NCBI GenBank assembly: GCA_033720895.1
Contig: JAWWBS010000012.1
Coordinates: 1 to 49,377, forward strand
Origin: Gammaproteobacteria bacterium
GTDB lineage: Bacteria; Pseudomonadota; Gammaproteobacteria; Natronospirales; JAJUFS01
DNA: 49,377 nt
Reading direction: 5' to 3'
A program made the position numbers and the translations under genes. Numbering within the stretch: position 1 is the stretch's first letter; every line of letters begins with the position of its first letter. Positions 10,271-19,305 of this stretch are shown piece by piece. Under the pieces are notes generated by a model, which saw only the letters and a program-made list of their open reading frames with translations, was not told the DNA's origin and made no database searches.

Positions 10271-11074
10271 ATGCGAGCGTTTGAAATTCGCCAACCGGTG
10301 GTTGATGCGATTCCGGTGGTTTGCAGCATTCCGCATACCGGGACCTACGTGCCTGATGGCATTCCGGAGCGCTGGACAAGTGATCATATCCGCAGCCTGC
10401 CGATGACGGACTGGCACCTGCATCACCTGTACGATTTTCTGCCGAGCCTGGGAGTTACCAGCATTCACGCCACCTGGTCGCGTTTTCTCTGCGACCTGAA
10501 TCGACCGCCCGAGCCGCGAGCGCTTTATCCGGGGCGTTTCGAGACCGGCATCGTCGCGGAACGCACGTTCTGGGGAGACGTGATCTGGGACAGCTACCCG
10601 GCCCGGCAGGAAATCGATCAATGGAAGGCGCAGGTCCATGTTCCCTATCACGAGGCGTTGAACGCACTGCTGGACGAGACGGCGGCCAGGTTCGGGCACT
10701 GTGTCCTGCTGGATCTTCACAGCGTGGCCTCGAAGGCCAGCGAGGTGCATCCCGAGCTCGAGTACGAGATCTATCTCGGCAATCGAGATGGAGACAGCTG
10801 CGCTGACTGGCTGATCGACTGCACGCATGAATTGATGGAAGCGGCGGGCCTGAAGGTGGTCCGCAACAATCCCTACAAGGGTGGTTACATCACCGATACC
10901 TACGGCCGACGCGATGACGTCGATGCCCTGCAGATCGAGATGTGCCAGCGAGTCTACATGGACGAGAACGAGCCCGGGGCTGCGCTGGACGACGAGCGTT
11001 TCGGCAAGGCCAGGCACATGCTGGAAGGCATTCTTGGCAGTCTCGCGACAGAGGCGAGCCGGAAGATCCGGTGA
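10271..11074 (+). CDS. hutG: N-formylglutamate deformylase (amidohydrolase)
   Basis: HutG hydrolyses N-formyl-L-glutamate to glutamate and formate, the last step of the five-enzyme histidine pathway. The 267-residue protein shows the family signature near the N terminus (CSIPHTGTYVP), the DLNRPPE motif, LDLHSVASKASEVHP with a likely metal-binding His, and NNPYKGGYIT. It follows hutF by 24 bases and ends at a strong terminator. With HutH, HutU, HutI and HutF it completes the route histidine to glutamate, ammonia (twice) and formate. Confidence 0.95.
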   Translation: MRAFEIRQPVVDAIPVVCSIPHTGTYVPDGIPERWTSDHIRSLPMTDWHLHHLYDFLPSLGVTSIHATWSRFLCDLNRPPEPRALYPGRFETGIVAERTFWGDVIWDSYPARQEIDQWKAQVHVPYHEALNALLDETAARFGHCVLLDLHSVASKASEVHPELEYEIYLGNRDGDSCADWLIDCTHELMEAAGLKVVRNNPYKGGYITDTYGRRDDVDALQIEMCQRVYMDENEPGAALDDERFGKARHMLEGILGSLATEASRKIR

Positions 11075-11082
11075 ACAGCAGC

Positions 11083-11111
11083 AAAAAGACCGCCCGGAGG
11101 CGGTCTTTTTT
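11083..11111. terminator. Bidirectional terminator after hutG
   Basis: GACCGCC (11088-11094) pairs with GGCGGTC (11099-11105) across the loop cgga. Five A lie on the left and six T on the right. It separates hutG from the convergent outer-membrane protein gene. Confidence 0.9.
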
Positions 11112-11134
11112 CGTGGCCCGGCCGAGCGGCCGGT

Positions 11135-11791
11135 TCAGAAGGTGTAGCTGATACCGATCGACACCACCGGATAGGTGTCGAATTCCTCGAGGTCCTGGTT
11201 CAACTCTGCGATTTCTGCGTCCACGTTGGACTGGAATGTCGGATCGCTGGACAGCAGGCCACCGGTGGACACGATCTGCGCCTGCGGTCCGTCCTGCAGC
11301 ACCACGCCGACATCCACCGAGAAGCCGAGCCCCGAGCTCTTTGGCGCGCTTGCCCAGCCGACGCCCAGGTAGGTGCCTTGCTCCTGCAGCCCGAAGCCAG
11401 CCGACAGCGTACCGACTTCCGCGCCGGTGTAGGACACGCCGTTCAGGGTGTAGGTGCCGGACGACGTGCCCGTGCCGATAAACGTCGAGTCGTTGTCGAC
11501 GATGCCACCCGTGATGCGGAACATCCCGGCAAACGGGTGGTAATCAAGGAACAGGTGGGTGCTGTCGAATTCGGCATCGAAATCGTAGGTGATGTCGTCC
11601 TGGGTTTCCTCGTAATCCGTATCGTACTGGTTGATGCCACCACGCAAGGCGAAATGGTCGGTCAGGGCGAACTTGGCTTCATAGGTCATGCCCAGCGTGC
11701 TGACCCGTGCGCCGACGCCGATGTCTGCTGCCTGGGCAGGCAGCGCCAATGCGGCCAGGCCCGTTATCATGATGAGATTGCTGAACTTCAT
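11135..11791 (-). CDS. Predicted outer-membrane beta-barrel protein
   Basis: This 218-residue protein begins with a Sec signal peptide (MKFSNLIMITGLAALALPAQA, cleavage expected after AQA). The mature part alternates polar and hydrophobic residues in amphipathic strands and is rich in Gly, Tyr and Asp. It ends in aromatic Phe (IGISYTF), as outer-membrane barrels do for BAM recognition. The region GARVSTLGMTYEAKFALTDHFALRGG is typical of small 8-strand barrels. No specific function can be assigned. It is a single-gene unit, convergent with hutG and divergent from the reductase gene. Confidence 0.75.
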   Translation of the reverse strand: MKFSNLIMITGLAALALPAQAADIGVGARVSTLGMTYEAKFALTDHFALRGGINQYDTDYEETQDDITYDFDAEFDSTHLFLDYHPFAGMFRITGGIVDNDSTFIGTGTSSGTYTLNGVSYTGAEVGTLSAGFGLQEQGTYLGVGWASAPKSSGLGFSVDVGVVLQDGPQAQIVSTGGLLSSDPTFQSNVDAEIAELNQDLEEFDTYPVVSIGISYTF

Positions 11792-11953
11792 GCTAACCCC
11801 CGTCTGGATGTGGATTCGTCACTTCGCAGTATACGGCCTCAGGCGCCCCGCATGCAGGCAATTCTCCTGCCGTTCGCACCGCTCGATCGAACAGCTCATC
11901 GGACTGTGGCAGAATTGGCGACCCCGCTGGCAATCCACATTCCGGGATGAAAC

Positions 11954-12691
11954 ATGGCCGTTAAGAAGTTCGAACTTGTCCTGCAAAGCGCCAGGATGAT
12001 CACTCCTCGCGTAAAAGAGCTGGCCTTCGTGCGCCGTGATGGCGAGCCCCTGCCGTTCGAGCCTGGCCAGTTTGTCTCCCTCATGCTGCCGACCGACGAG
12101 AAGCTGTTGCGACGTTCGTACAGCATAGCGACGGTCCCCGAGAGCGGCGATGACACGACAAGGCTGGCCATTTCCCACGTCGAAGGCGGGCGTGCAACGA
12201 CGCGATTGTTCGCGATGGAACCCGGCGATGCCGTGGAAGCGATCGGGCCGGCGGGTCGGTTCGTGTTGAAGGATGATGGGCATTGCCGTTATGTATTGCT
12301 GGCGACCGGTACCGGTGTCACGCCGTACCGCGCTTTCCTGCCGGAACTGCGACGTCGTCTCACGGACCCGAAGGTTTCCGTCGACCTGTACCTGGGTGTG
12401 CGCAACCCGGCGGAGCTGCTGTATGGCGAAGACTTCGCGGCCATGCAGTCCGAATTCGACAACTTCCGCTTTTTCCCCTGTTACAGCCGGGCGATGCCGG
12501 AGGCGCCCGGCGCGAACGATCGGAAGGGTTACGTGCAGGAACACCTGGAAGAGATCCAGCTGGATCCGGGGCATGATGTCGTCTATCTCTGCGGCAATCC
12601 CGGCATGATCGATGCCGCTGCGGAATTTTGTGGCGAACTCGATTTTCCGATTGCCAATGTGAGGCGGGAGAAGTACGTCTCGTCCAATTGA
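11954..12691 (+). CDS. fpr: Ferredoxin/flavodoxin--NADP+ reductase
   Basis: This 245-residue FAD enzyme transfers electrons between NADPH and ferredoxin or flavodoxin. The FAD domain (about 1-100) has EPGQFVSL and the flavin-binding RRSYSIA. The NADP domain (about 105-245) has LLATGTGVTPYRAFL and YLCGNPGMID. Length and order match bacterial Fpr. The C terminus (REKYVSSN) differs from the short aromatic tail of E. coli Fpr. It is a single-gene unit that nearly touches the convergent M23 lipoprotein gene, with six bases between them. Confidence 0.9.
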   Translation: MAVKKFELVLQSARMITPRVKELAFVRRDGEPLPFEPGQFVSLMLPTDEKLLRRSYSIATVPESGDDTTRLAISHVEGGRATTRLFAMEPGDAVEAIGPAGRFVLKDDGHCRYVLLATGTGVTPYRAFLPELRRRLTDPKVSVDLYLGVRNPAELLYGEDFAAMQSEFDNFRFFPCYSRAMPEAPGANDRKGYVQEHLEEIQLDPGHDVVYLCGNPGMIDAAAEFCGELDFPIANVRREKYVSSN

Positions 12692-12697
12692 TCGTGG

Positions 12698-13795
12698 TCA
12701 GTTTCCGCTTGACAGTGCCTGCCTGACGGCGTTGCCACGGATGTCGATCACGGTGACATCGAAGGCTGTCTGCCTGTCCCAGTTGCCGCCCAGCAAGAAG
12801 GCGATGTTGTAGGTCTGGATGGATTCGTTGAACGGCTCGACTTCGACTGCCACGCAGCCCTGCTGAAAGTCATCGACATTCCCCGATCCCACCCCGATGC
12901 GTTCCACGAGATCGACGACGATCGTCTCGTCGGAGCCGCTCGGCGTGACTTCCAGTCGACCTAGATCCAGCGCGGGCGATTCCATGGACAGCGCGACACG
13001 CAGCACCGGGAAGTCGTTTGCCGATTCGCTTGCCGGACACTCGCCGGTATCGAACACGCTGGCATCGGTTTCGCGGGACAGCACGACGGCCGCTGCCGAG
13101 GATTTCGGATAGGGCAGCAGGTGCAGGGGGTTGGCAAAGTTCTCCCTGTTCTGTTGCCCGGCGTGGCTGCCGACCAGCAGGCCGAAATGCAGGTGGGTCG
13201 TGTTGATACCCTGGCCGCTGCGACCGACATGACCCAGCACGGTACCCCGTGTGATGGCGCTGCCGACATCGGCTTCCGAAAATCCCATGCTCCCCTGGGA
13301 CAGGTGCATGTAGAGCGTCTGTACGGTCCCGCCGAATGCATCCGACAGCACCGGGTGCTCGACCAGCAGGTAGTTGCCCTGGCGGCAGAAGCTCGGGCAC
13401 GCGCTCGGGTCGACGTCCCAGCGAGGGTCCCAGGTCCTGACCTTGCTGATCACCCCATCGGCGATCGCATGGATGGGAAATCCGGATTCATCATCGTTGT
13501 CATTGCCAGCGATGGCGTCGACGTCGGTCGGATTGTCGTCACAGGTGTCCACGCCCGGATGGAAATCGTCCTTCCCGCCCAGTTCCCGATGACCGAAGCC
13601 ATCCTGGATGCAGTCCGGGGTGCTCGATGCGCTGATCGGCCAGGTGCCGGGGGCCACCAGGGTGTTGCCGAAATCGACAGCGCTGCCGCCAGGATTCTCA
13701 GGATCGCTGCCAGGGTCGGCGCGGGAATCACCGGAGTTGCAGGCTGTGATCGAGGCGAGCAGTGACAGGGCCAGCGAGGCAATCAGGAAACGCAT
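12698..13795 (-). CDS. M23-family peptidase lipoprotein with acidic insertion
   Basis: This 365-residue protein is predicted to be an exported lipoprotein: a signal sequence ends in the lipobox ITAC (Cys19), followed by a Gly/Ser/Asp-rich linker. The LytM/M23 domain covers roughly residues 70-230. It shows the first zinc motif HPGVD, the AIADGVISKV strand, and the second motif THLHFG. This fold cleaves peptidoglycan cross-links or serves as a non-catalytic amidase activator. Unusually, an acidic stretch of about 25 residues (CDDNPTDVDA through DNDDESG) separates HPGVD from the next strand, where M23 enzymes usually have a short loop. The C-terminal 130 residues have no recognisable domain. 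It is a monocistronic gene. Confidence 0.85.
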   Translation of the reverse strand: MRFLIASLALSLLASITACNSGDSRADPGSDPENPGGSAVDFGNTLVAPGTWPISASSTPDCIQDGFGHRELGGKDDFHPGVDTCDDNPTDVDAIAGNDNDDESGFPIHAIADGVISKVRTWDPRWDVDPSACPSFCRQGNYLLVEHPVLSDAFGGTVQTLYMHLSQGSMGFSEADVGSAITRGTVLGHVGRSGQGINTTHLHFGLLVGSHAGQQNRENFANPLHLLPYPKSSAAAVVLSRETDASVFDTGECPASESANDFPVLRVALSMESPALDLGRLEVTPSGSDETIVVDLVERIGVGSGNVDDFQQGCVAVEVEPFNESIQTYNIAFLLGGNWDRQTAFDVTVIDIRGNAVRQALSSGN

Positions 13796-13902
13796 GCGCA
13801 GTTCTCCGTAAGCAGAAGTAATGCGCCGATTTTCGACGTAATGGGTCCCTGCAGAATCGGGAGAACCACTGAGAACGAAAGGCAGGGAAGGATTGCGGCA
13901 AG

Positions 13903-13929
13903 AAAAAACCCCTGCAAGAGCAGGGGTTT
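13903..13929 (-). terminator. Terminator of ettA
   Basis: AAACCCCTGC (13906-13915) and GCAGGGGTTT (13920-13929) form a perfect 10-bp stem with the loop aaga. Read on the minus strand the stem is followed by a T tract, as expected for an end of ettA. Confidence 0.9.
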
Positions 13930-13954
13930 CGTTGACGCGAGTCGCAGCCGCTGA

Positions 13955-15625
13955 TCAGCCAGTGCTCAACTTGCGGTACTTGATGCGATGCGGCTGGTCG
14001 GCCTCGGCGCCGAGGCGACGCTTGCGGTCTTCCTCGTAGTCCTGGTAGTTGCCCTCGTACCAGACCACCTGCGAATCGCCCTCGAAGGCGAGGATGTGGG
14101 TCGCGGTGCGATCCAGGAACCAGCGGTCATGGGAGATGACCACGGCACACCCGGCGAAGGTCAGCAAGGCTTCCTCCAGTGCACGCAGGGTTTCCACGTC
14201 GAGGTCGTTGGTCGGCTCGTCAAGCAGCAACAGGTTGCCGCCGGAACGCAGCAGCTTGGCGAGATGCACGCGATTGCGCTCGCCACCCGAGAGGTCGCCG
14301 ATGCGCTTCTGCTGGTCCTGGCCCTTGAAGTTGAAGCGACCCACGTAAGCACGCGACGGGGTTTCGTAACTGCCGACCTGGATGATGTCCTGGCCTTCGG
14401 AGATTTCTTCCCAGACCGTCTTCTTGCCATCCAGCGCGTCGCGCGACTGGTCGACGTAGGCCAGCTCGACGGTCTCGCCGATACGCAGCTCGCCTTCATC
14501 CGGCTTTTCCTCGCCAGTGATCATGCGGAACAGGGTCGTCTTACCGGCACCGTTGGGGCCGATGACGCCGACAATGCCGCCCGGCGGCAGGAAGAAATTC
14601 AGGTCTTCATAAAGGAGCCGGTCGCCAAAGGATTTCTTCACGCCCTTGGCTTCGACCACCAGGTCGCCGAGGCGCGGGCCTGGCGGGATGTAGAGTTCCT
14701 GGGTTTCGTTGCGCTTCTGGAAGTCCTTGGACGCCAGTTCCTCGTAGCGCTGGACACGCGCCTTGGACTTGGCCTGGCGGCCCTTGGGGTTCTGGCGCAC
14801 CCACTCCAGCTCTTCCTTCATGGCCTTGCGATGCGCGGTCTCGGCTTTCTCTTCCTGTTCCAGGCGCTTTTCCTTCTGTTCCAGCCAGGAGGAATAGTTG
14901 CCTTCGTAAGGAATGCCGTGGCCGCGGTCGAGCTCGAGAATCCAGCCGGCGACGTTGTCGAGGAAGTAGCGATCATGGGTCACCGCCACGACGGTGCCCG
15001 GGTATTCCTCGAGGAAGCGTTCCAGCCAGGCGACGGACTCGGCGTCGAGGTGGTTGGTCGGCTCGTCCAGCAGCAACATGTCGGGACGCGAGAGCAGGAG
15101 TTTGCACAGCGCCACGCGGCGGCGCTCACCGCCGGAGAGCTTGGTCACATCGGCATCCCAGGGCGGCAGGCGCAGCGCTTCGGCCGCGACTTCCAGCTGG
15201 TGCTCGATGTTGTGGCCGCCCTCGGCCTGCAACTTGTTCTCGAGCTGGGCCTGCTTCTTGGCCAGTTCGTCGAAATCCGCATCGGGTTCGGCATAGGCGG
15301 CGTAGACCGCTTCGAGTTCCTTTTGCGCGTCCAGCATTTCCGACATGGCTTCTTCGACATTGCCGCGCACGTCCTTGGTTTCGTCCAGCTGCGGCTCCTG
15401 TGGCAGGTAACCGATGTTGATGCCGGGCTGCGGACGGGCTTCGCCTTCGATGTCCGTGTCGATGCCCGCCATGATGCGCAGCAGGGTGGACTTGCCCGCG
15501 CCGTTCAGGCCCAGCACGCCGATCTTGGCACCGGGGAAAAAGGACAGGGAAATGTCGCGCAGGATGTGCTTCTTGGGAGGCACGACCTTGCCCACGCGGT
15601 TCATGGTGTAGACGTATTGCGCCAT
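13955..15625 (-). CDS. ettA: Energy-dependent translational throttle protein EttA (ABC-F ATPase)
   Basis: EttA binds the ribosomal E site and gates the first elongation steps in response to the ATP/ADP ratio. The 556-residue soluble protein has two ABC domains. The first has Walker [10 protein letters not shown] and signature LSGGERRRV; the second has Walker [10 protein letters not shown] and signature LSGGERNRV. Both have [15 protein letters not shown] Walker B regions. The arm and the P-site tRNA-interaction linker (rich in Lys/Glu, about residues 240-310) are present. Length matches E. coli EttA (555). It is a single-gene unit with its own terminator. Confidence 0.97.
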   Translation of the reverse strand: MAQYVYTMNRVGKVVPPKKHILRDISLSFFPGAKIGVLGLNGAGKSTLLRIMAGIDTDIEGEARPQPGINIGYLPQEPQLDETKDVRGNVEEAMSEMLDAQKELEAVYAAYAEPDADFDELAKKQAQLENKLQAEGGHNIEHQLEVAAEALRLPPWDADVTKLSGGERRRVALCKLLLSRPDMLLLDEPTNHLDAESVAWLERFLEEYPGTVVAVTHDRYFLDNVAGWILELDRGHGIPYEGNYSSWLEQKEKRLEQEEKAETAHRKAMKEELEWVRQNPKGRQAKSKARVQRYEELASKDFQKRNETQELYIPPGPRLGDLVVEAKGVKKSFGDRLLYEDLNFFLPPGGIVGVIGPNGAGKTTLFRMITGEEKPDEGELRIGETVELAYVDQSRDALDGKKTVWEEISEGQDIIQVGSYETPSRAYVGRFNFKGQDQQKRIGDLSGGERNRVHLAKLLRSGGNLLLLDEPTNDLDVETLRALEEALLTFAGCAVVISHDRWFLDRTATHILAFEGDSQVVWYEGNYQDYEEDRKRRLGAEADQPHRIKYRKLSTG

Positions 15626-15724
15626 GGAATGCTCCGTCTGGCTTCAAATGAGGTTCAAGCCGCGGATTATCAGGCCTGAGGGCCGGGATTCCAAGGCGGA
15701 TCAGCCAACTTGGCTGGACTGCCG

Positions 15725-16783
15725 TCAGACGATGGGCGGCTCGGACGTCGTCAGCGGGTCGTCGTCGGCGAAGGTGGACTTGAGGTTTTCCAGGCGCTCG
15801 TCGAGCTCGCCCGGCTTTTCGAAGCGGGCGATGTGGAACATGGCCTCGCCCTCGTGGATCAGCGGAATGTTCGTGCGGCCGATGATAATGCCGCCAAATG
15901 GCGCCTTGACGTCGATTTCGTCATCGCGGAACGGGGTGGTGATGCGACCCAGCAACTGGCCGCGCTTGACCGCCGAACCGAGCGCCGCCAGCGGTCGGAG
16001 CATGCCGGAAGCATTGGCGCGCACCCAGCTTGAGGAGCGCGCCACCATCGGTTCGTGTTTTTTCTTCTTGGAGCGCGAAGGCGGCAGCATGCCCAGTGCG
16101 CGCATCACGCCGAGAATGCCGTTCACGCCGGCACGTATCGCCGTGTCGTCGTAGCGCAATGCCTCACCCGCCTCGTACACCATGACCTTGACGCCTCGTT
16201 CGACCGCGGCGCCACGCAAGGAGCCCAGCGGCGTGCCGGCGTTCAGCATCACGGGTGCGCCAAAGGCCTTGGCGAGTTCGAACGTCTCCTCGTCATCGAG
16301 GTCGGCACGGATCTGCGGAAAGTTATCGCGGTGAATCGCCGCGGTATGCAGGTCGATACCGTATTGCGCCCGGCTCAGGACATGCTCGGTAAAGAGATTG
16401 GCCAGTCGCGATGCCATGCTGCCCTCTGGCGAGCCGGGAAAGGCCCGGTTCAGGTCGCGACGGTCCGGCAGGTAGCGCGATTTGTGCATCACGCCCAGCA
16501 CGTTGAGCATCGGCGCTGCCAGCAGCGCGCCTTTCATGCGGCGCAGGGCAGGGGTCGCCATCAGTCGACGGATGATCTCGATGCCATTCAGTTCGTCGCC
16601 GTGCACGGCTGCCGAGATGAACAGGGTCGGACCGGCCTGGCGACCATTGATGACCCGGAATGGCACTTCGACCGGTGCGTTGGTGTAGTGCGTGGACAGC
16701 GGCAGGTTGAAACTGGCGCGCTCGCCCGGTGCGATGCTGTTGCCTTCGATCTGGAACGTCGTGTTGCGATGGCGCTTGACCAT
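15725..16783 (-). CDS. Succinylglutamate desuccinylase/aspartoacylase-family zinc deacylase
   Basis: This 352-residue protein belongs to the AstE/AspA zinc carboxypeptidase-like family. Expected zinc ligands are His61 and Glu64 (HGDELNG) and His146 (GIDLHTA). The substrate-binding DRRDLNRAFPG motif lies at 107-117. The C-terminal third is a barrel-like domain. Family members cleave N-acyl groups from amino acids, but no astABCD genes are nearby. The start overlaps the rimK stop by one base (TAATG, 16785-16781), so it is coupled to RimK. A role in trimming acylated or glutamylated substrates made by the RimK system is a reasonable inference, not shown. Confidence 0.85.
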   Translation of the reverse strand: MVKRHRNTTFQIEGNSIAPGERASFNLPLSTHYTNAPVEVPFRVINGRQAGPTLFISAAVHGDELNGIEIIRRLMATPALRRMKGALLAAPMLNVLGVMHKSRYLPDRRDLNRAFPGSPEGSMASRLANLFTEHVLSRAQYGIDLHTAAIHRDNFPQIRADLDDEETFELAKAFGAPVMLNAGTPLGSLRGAAVERGVKVMVYEAGEALRYDDTAIRAGVNGILGVMRALGMLPPSRSKKKKHEPMVARSSSWVRANASGMLRPLAALGSAVKRGQLLGRITTPFRDDEIDVKAPFGGIIIGRTNIPLIHEGEAMFHIARFEKPGELDERLENLKSTFADDDPLTTSEPPIV

Positions 16784-17703
16784 TAGCCGCGGCTTCCCTT
16801 GGTGCGAGTCTTGCCTTTCTTGCCGTGTTCTTCGATGAACTTGGTGATCAGGCCGGCGACATCCTTGCCGGTTGCACCTTCGATGCCTTCGAGACCGGGC
16901 GAGGAATTCACTTCCAGCACCACCGGACCGTGGGCGGAACGCATCAGGTCGACACCACAGACATTCAGTCCCATGGTCTTGGCGGCGCGCTTGGCGACGG
17001 CGCGTTCTTCGGGCGTGATCTTGACCAGCTGGGCGCTGCCGCCACGATGCAGGTTGGAACGAAACTCGCCAGAAGCGGCGGTGCGCTGCATGGCCGCGAC
17101 AACCTTGTCACCGACGACGAGGCAGCGCAGGTCGCTGCCGCCGGCTTCCTTGATGAATTCCTGCACCAGGAAGTGGCTCTTCAGGGCGCGGAAGGCATCG
17201 ATGACGGATTCTGCGGCCTTGCGGGTTTCCGCCAGCACCACACCCATGCCCTGGGTGCCTTCCAGCAGCTTCAGCACCACCGGGTTGCCACCGACCAGGT
17301 TCAGCAGGTCCTTGGTATCGTCCGGGCTGTGGGCAAACCCGGAGACCGGCAGGCCGATGCCCTTGCGCGACATCAACTGCATGGAGCGCAGCTTGTCGCG
17401 CGAGCGGGAAATCGCCACCGATTCGTTCAGCGGGAACACGCCCATCATCTCGAACTGGCGCAGCACGGCAGTACCGTAGAAGGTGATGGACGCGCCAATG
17501 CGAGGGATCACCGCGTCGAAGGATTCGAGCTTCTCGCCGCGATAGTGGATCTCGGGCTTGTGCGCGGCAATGTTCATGTAGCAGCGCAGCGGATCGATCA
17601 CGCGCGCGTAGTGGCCACGTGACTCGATGGCTTCGATCAGGCGGCGCGTCGAGTAGAGTTTCTTGTTGCGCGACAGGATCGCGATTTTCAGTTCGTTGGC
17701 CAT
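16783..17703 (-). CDS. rimK: Ribosomal protein S6--L-glutamate ligase RimK
   Basis: This 306-residue ATP-grasp ligase is close in length to E. coli RimK (300), which adds glutamates to the C terminus of ribosomal protein S6. The N-terminal domain is followed by the ATP-grasp core, with [13 protein letters not shown] for nucleotide binding, [15 protein letters not shown], and the metal-binding [12 protein letters not shown]. The last residues are basic and low-complexity ([13 protein letters not shown]). It is the middle gene of the rimB-rimK-deacylase operon, with 25 bases to rimB and a one-base overlap with the deacylase gene. Confidence 0.94.
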   Translation of the reverse strand: MANELKIAILSRNKKLYSTRRLIEAIESRGHYARVIDPLRCYMNIAAHKPEIHYRGEKLESFDAVIPRIGASITFYGTAVLRQFEMMGVFPLNESVAISRSRDKLRSMQLMSRKGIGLPVSGFAHSPDDTKDLLNLVGGNPVVLKLLEGTQGMGVVLAETRKAAESVIDAFRALKSHFLVQEFIKEAGGSDLRCLVVGDKVVAAMQRTAASGEFRSNLHRGGSAQLVKITPEERAVAKRAAKTMGLNVCGVDLMRSAHGPVVLEVNSSPGLEGIEGATGKDVAGLITKFIEEHGKKGKTRTKGSRG

Positions 17704-17728
17704 GGTGAATACCTTTCAGTTCTTGGTT

Positions 17729-18220
17729 TTAATCTTCTTCCAGCATGTTGTCGGCTTCATTGGCGGCATCGTCTTCGCTCAGCGAGGGCCGCGTCATGAA
17801 TGACTTGTCAGGCCGCACATTCAGGCGGCCGCGCATCGCGGTACGGCCCAGCAGCATGCGAAAGCGCATGTTGTCGCGGCCGGTCAGGGTCAGCTCGATG
17901 GGCCATTCGTCATCACCCAGTTTGAGCAAGGTCTTGATGACGGGACGCTCTTCCTGGTGACCGCCGGAGTCGGTGACCTGCCGGCGATCGATCACCTCGG
18001 CTTCGCAGTAGAGTACCGTGTCGGTGTCGCCTTGCACGGGGTGCATGCCGAAACGCACCCAGTCCTTGCCGTCGCGCGGCGGAAGGAACTCGAGGTCGAA
18101 GGCGTGCAATGCGGAGGTTCTCGCGCCGGTGTCGATTTTTGCCTTGATGCGGTCGATGCCCAGCTCGGGCAGGGCCAGCCACTCGCGCCAGCCCACGGCA
18201 ATCCGTTTGTTCCTGCTCAC
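17729..18220 (-). CDS. rimB: RimB-like retropepsin-fold protease ('ATP-dependent zinc protease' family)
   Basis: The GTG start at 18220 gives 163 residues. It is preferred over an upstream ATG (18289) because a perfect AGGAGG lies five bases before it and the family normally begins at this point (KRIAVGWREW). The aspartic-protease-like motif Asp30-Thr31-Gly32 (KIDTGARTSALHA) identifies the retropepsin-like family often annotated as ATP-dependent zinc protease. In Pseudomonas the homologue RimB acts with RimK in modifying ribosomal protein S6. The gene heads the operon rimB-rimK-deacylase. Confidence 0.88.
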   Translation of the reverse strand: MSRNKRIAVGWREWLALPELGIDRIKAKIDTGARTSALHAFDLEFLPPRDGKDWVRFGMHPVQGDTDTVLYCEAEVIDRRQVTDSGGHQEERPVIKTLLKLGDDEWPIELTLTGRDNMRFRMLLGRTAMRGRLNVRPDKSFMTRPSLSEDDAANEADNMLEED

Positions 18221-18336
18221 CCGACCTCCTGAGATGGTGCGCTCTGAAAAGCATGAACAAGCAGCATACCATCCGTACCGTGCTGTCACAGGGCTGCCCG
18301 CTGGCTGTCTTCAACACATCTTATTAGGATACGGGC

Positions 18337-19305
18337 ATGGAACATGTCGCCATTTTCTGCAGCAAGGACACCGCCGCCTATGGTTTCGGTGACGATCATC
18401 CCTTCGGGCCTGATCGCCAGGATGCCTTCCTGGCCGAGTTCAAGGCGCGGGGACTGGATCGAGACGTCCTGATGTTGCCCGCGCACCCGGCCAATCGGCT
18501 GGACGTGGAACTGTTCCACGGTGGTGACTACCTGGATTTCCTGCGAGACCGTTGTGCCCGTGACGGGGGCTACCTCGACATGGGCGATACGCCGGCCCTT
18601 TCCCATATCCCGGCTGCGGCCCATGCCGTCGTCGGTGCCGCCTTGCGGGCCGCCGAGATGCTGGTCGAAGGTTCGCTGGCGGCGGCCTTCCTCCCCATCG
18701 GTGGCTTGCACCATGCCGGTCGTGACCATGCCGCCGGCTTCTGCGCCCTGAGCGACATCGGCGTGGTGATCGAGAAACTGCGTAGCCACTACGGCCTGAA
18801 GCGCATCCTGTACGTCGACATCGACGCCCACCATGGCGACGGTGTTTTCTATGCCTATGAAGACGATCCCGATGTCTGGATCGTCGATACCCACCAGGAA
18901 GCGGCCACGCTCTATCCCGGCACCGGACATGCCCACGAGCGCGGCACGGGCGAGGCCGAGGGCACCAAGCTGAACCTGCCATTACCGGCCGGGGCCGACT
19001 CGGCAGCCTTTCGGGCGGCCTGGGCCGAAGCCGCGCCATTCATGGAAAAGGCGGCGCCCGATTTCATCATTTTCCAGTGCGGGGCGGATTCCGTGGCCGG
19101 CGATCCGATCACCCAGCTGGCCTTCGAGCCCGCGGACCATGGCTTTGCCGCCCGCGAGCTGATGGCACTGGCGGCGAAACATTGCCCCGGCCGGATCCTC
19201 GGGCTGGGCGGAGGCGGCTACAACCGGGCCAATCTCGCCGCGGCCTGGAACGAGGTGGTCGCTGCGATGCTGGCCGCCAGCCGAAAGGCCGCTGCCGCCG
19301 GCTGA
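18337..19305 (+). CDS. Histone deacetylase-family hydrolase (AcuC/acetylpolyamine amidohydrolase-like)
   Basis: This 322-residue protein has the arginase-deacetylase fold. Catalytic His125-His126 lie in GLHHAGRDHAAGFC. The zinc ligands are predicted in YVDIDAHHGDG (Asp163, His165) and QCGADSVAGDP. YPGTGHAHERG and LGGGGYN near the end are also typical. Bacterial members deacetylate acetyl-CoA synthetase, polyamines or other small amides; the substrate cannot be told from sequence. There is no acs or acuA gene nearby. It is a monocistronic gene between rimB (divergent) and glyA. Confidence 0.9.
   Translation: MEHVAIFCSKDTAAYGFGDDHPFGPDRQDAFLAEFKARGLDRDVLMLPAHPANRLDVELFHGGDYLDFLRDRCARDGGYLDMGDTPALSHIPAAAHAVVGAALRAAEMLVEGSLAAAFLPIGGLHHAGRDHAAGFCALSDIGVVIEKLRSHYGLKRILYVDIDAHHGDGVFYAYEDDPDVWIVDTHQEAATLYPGTGHAHERGTGEAEGTKLNLPLPAGADSAAFRAAWAEAAPFMEKAAPDFIIFQCGADSVAGDPITQLAFEPADHGFAARELMALAAKHCPGRILGLGGGGYNRANLAAAWNEVVAAMLAASRKAAAAG

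Noticed and set aside
8939-11017. A 692-codon minus-strand frame opposite hutF and hutG.
   Set aside because: Shadow of conserved genes; the same low-information composition and no ribosome-binding site logic.
13988-15679. A 563-codon plus-strand frame opposite ettA.
   Set aside because: Its codon pattern mirrors the ABC-F gene; no family motifs.
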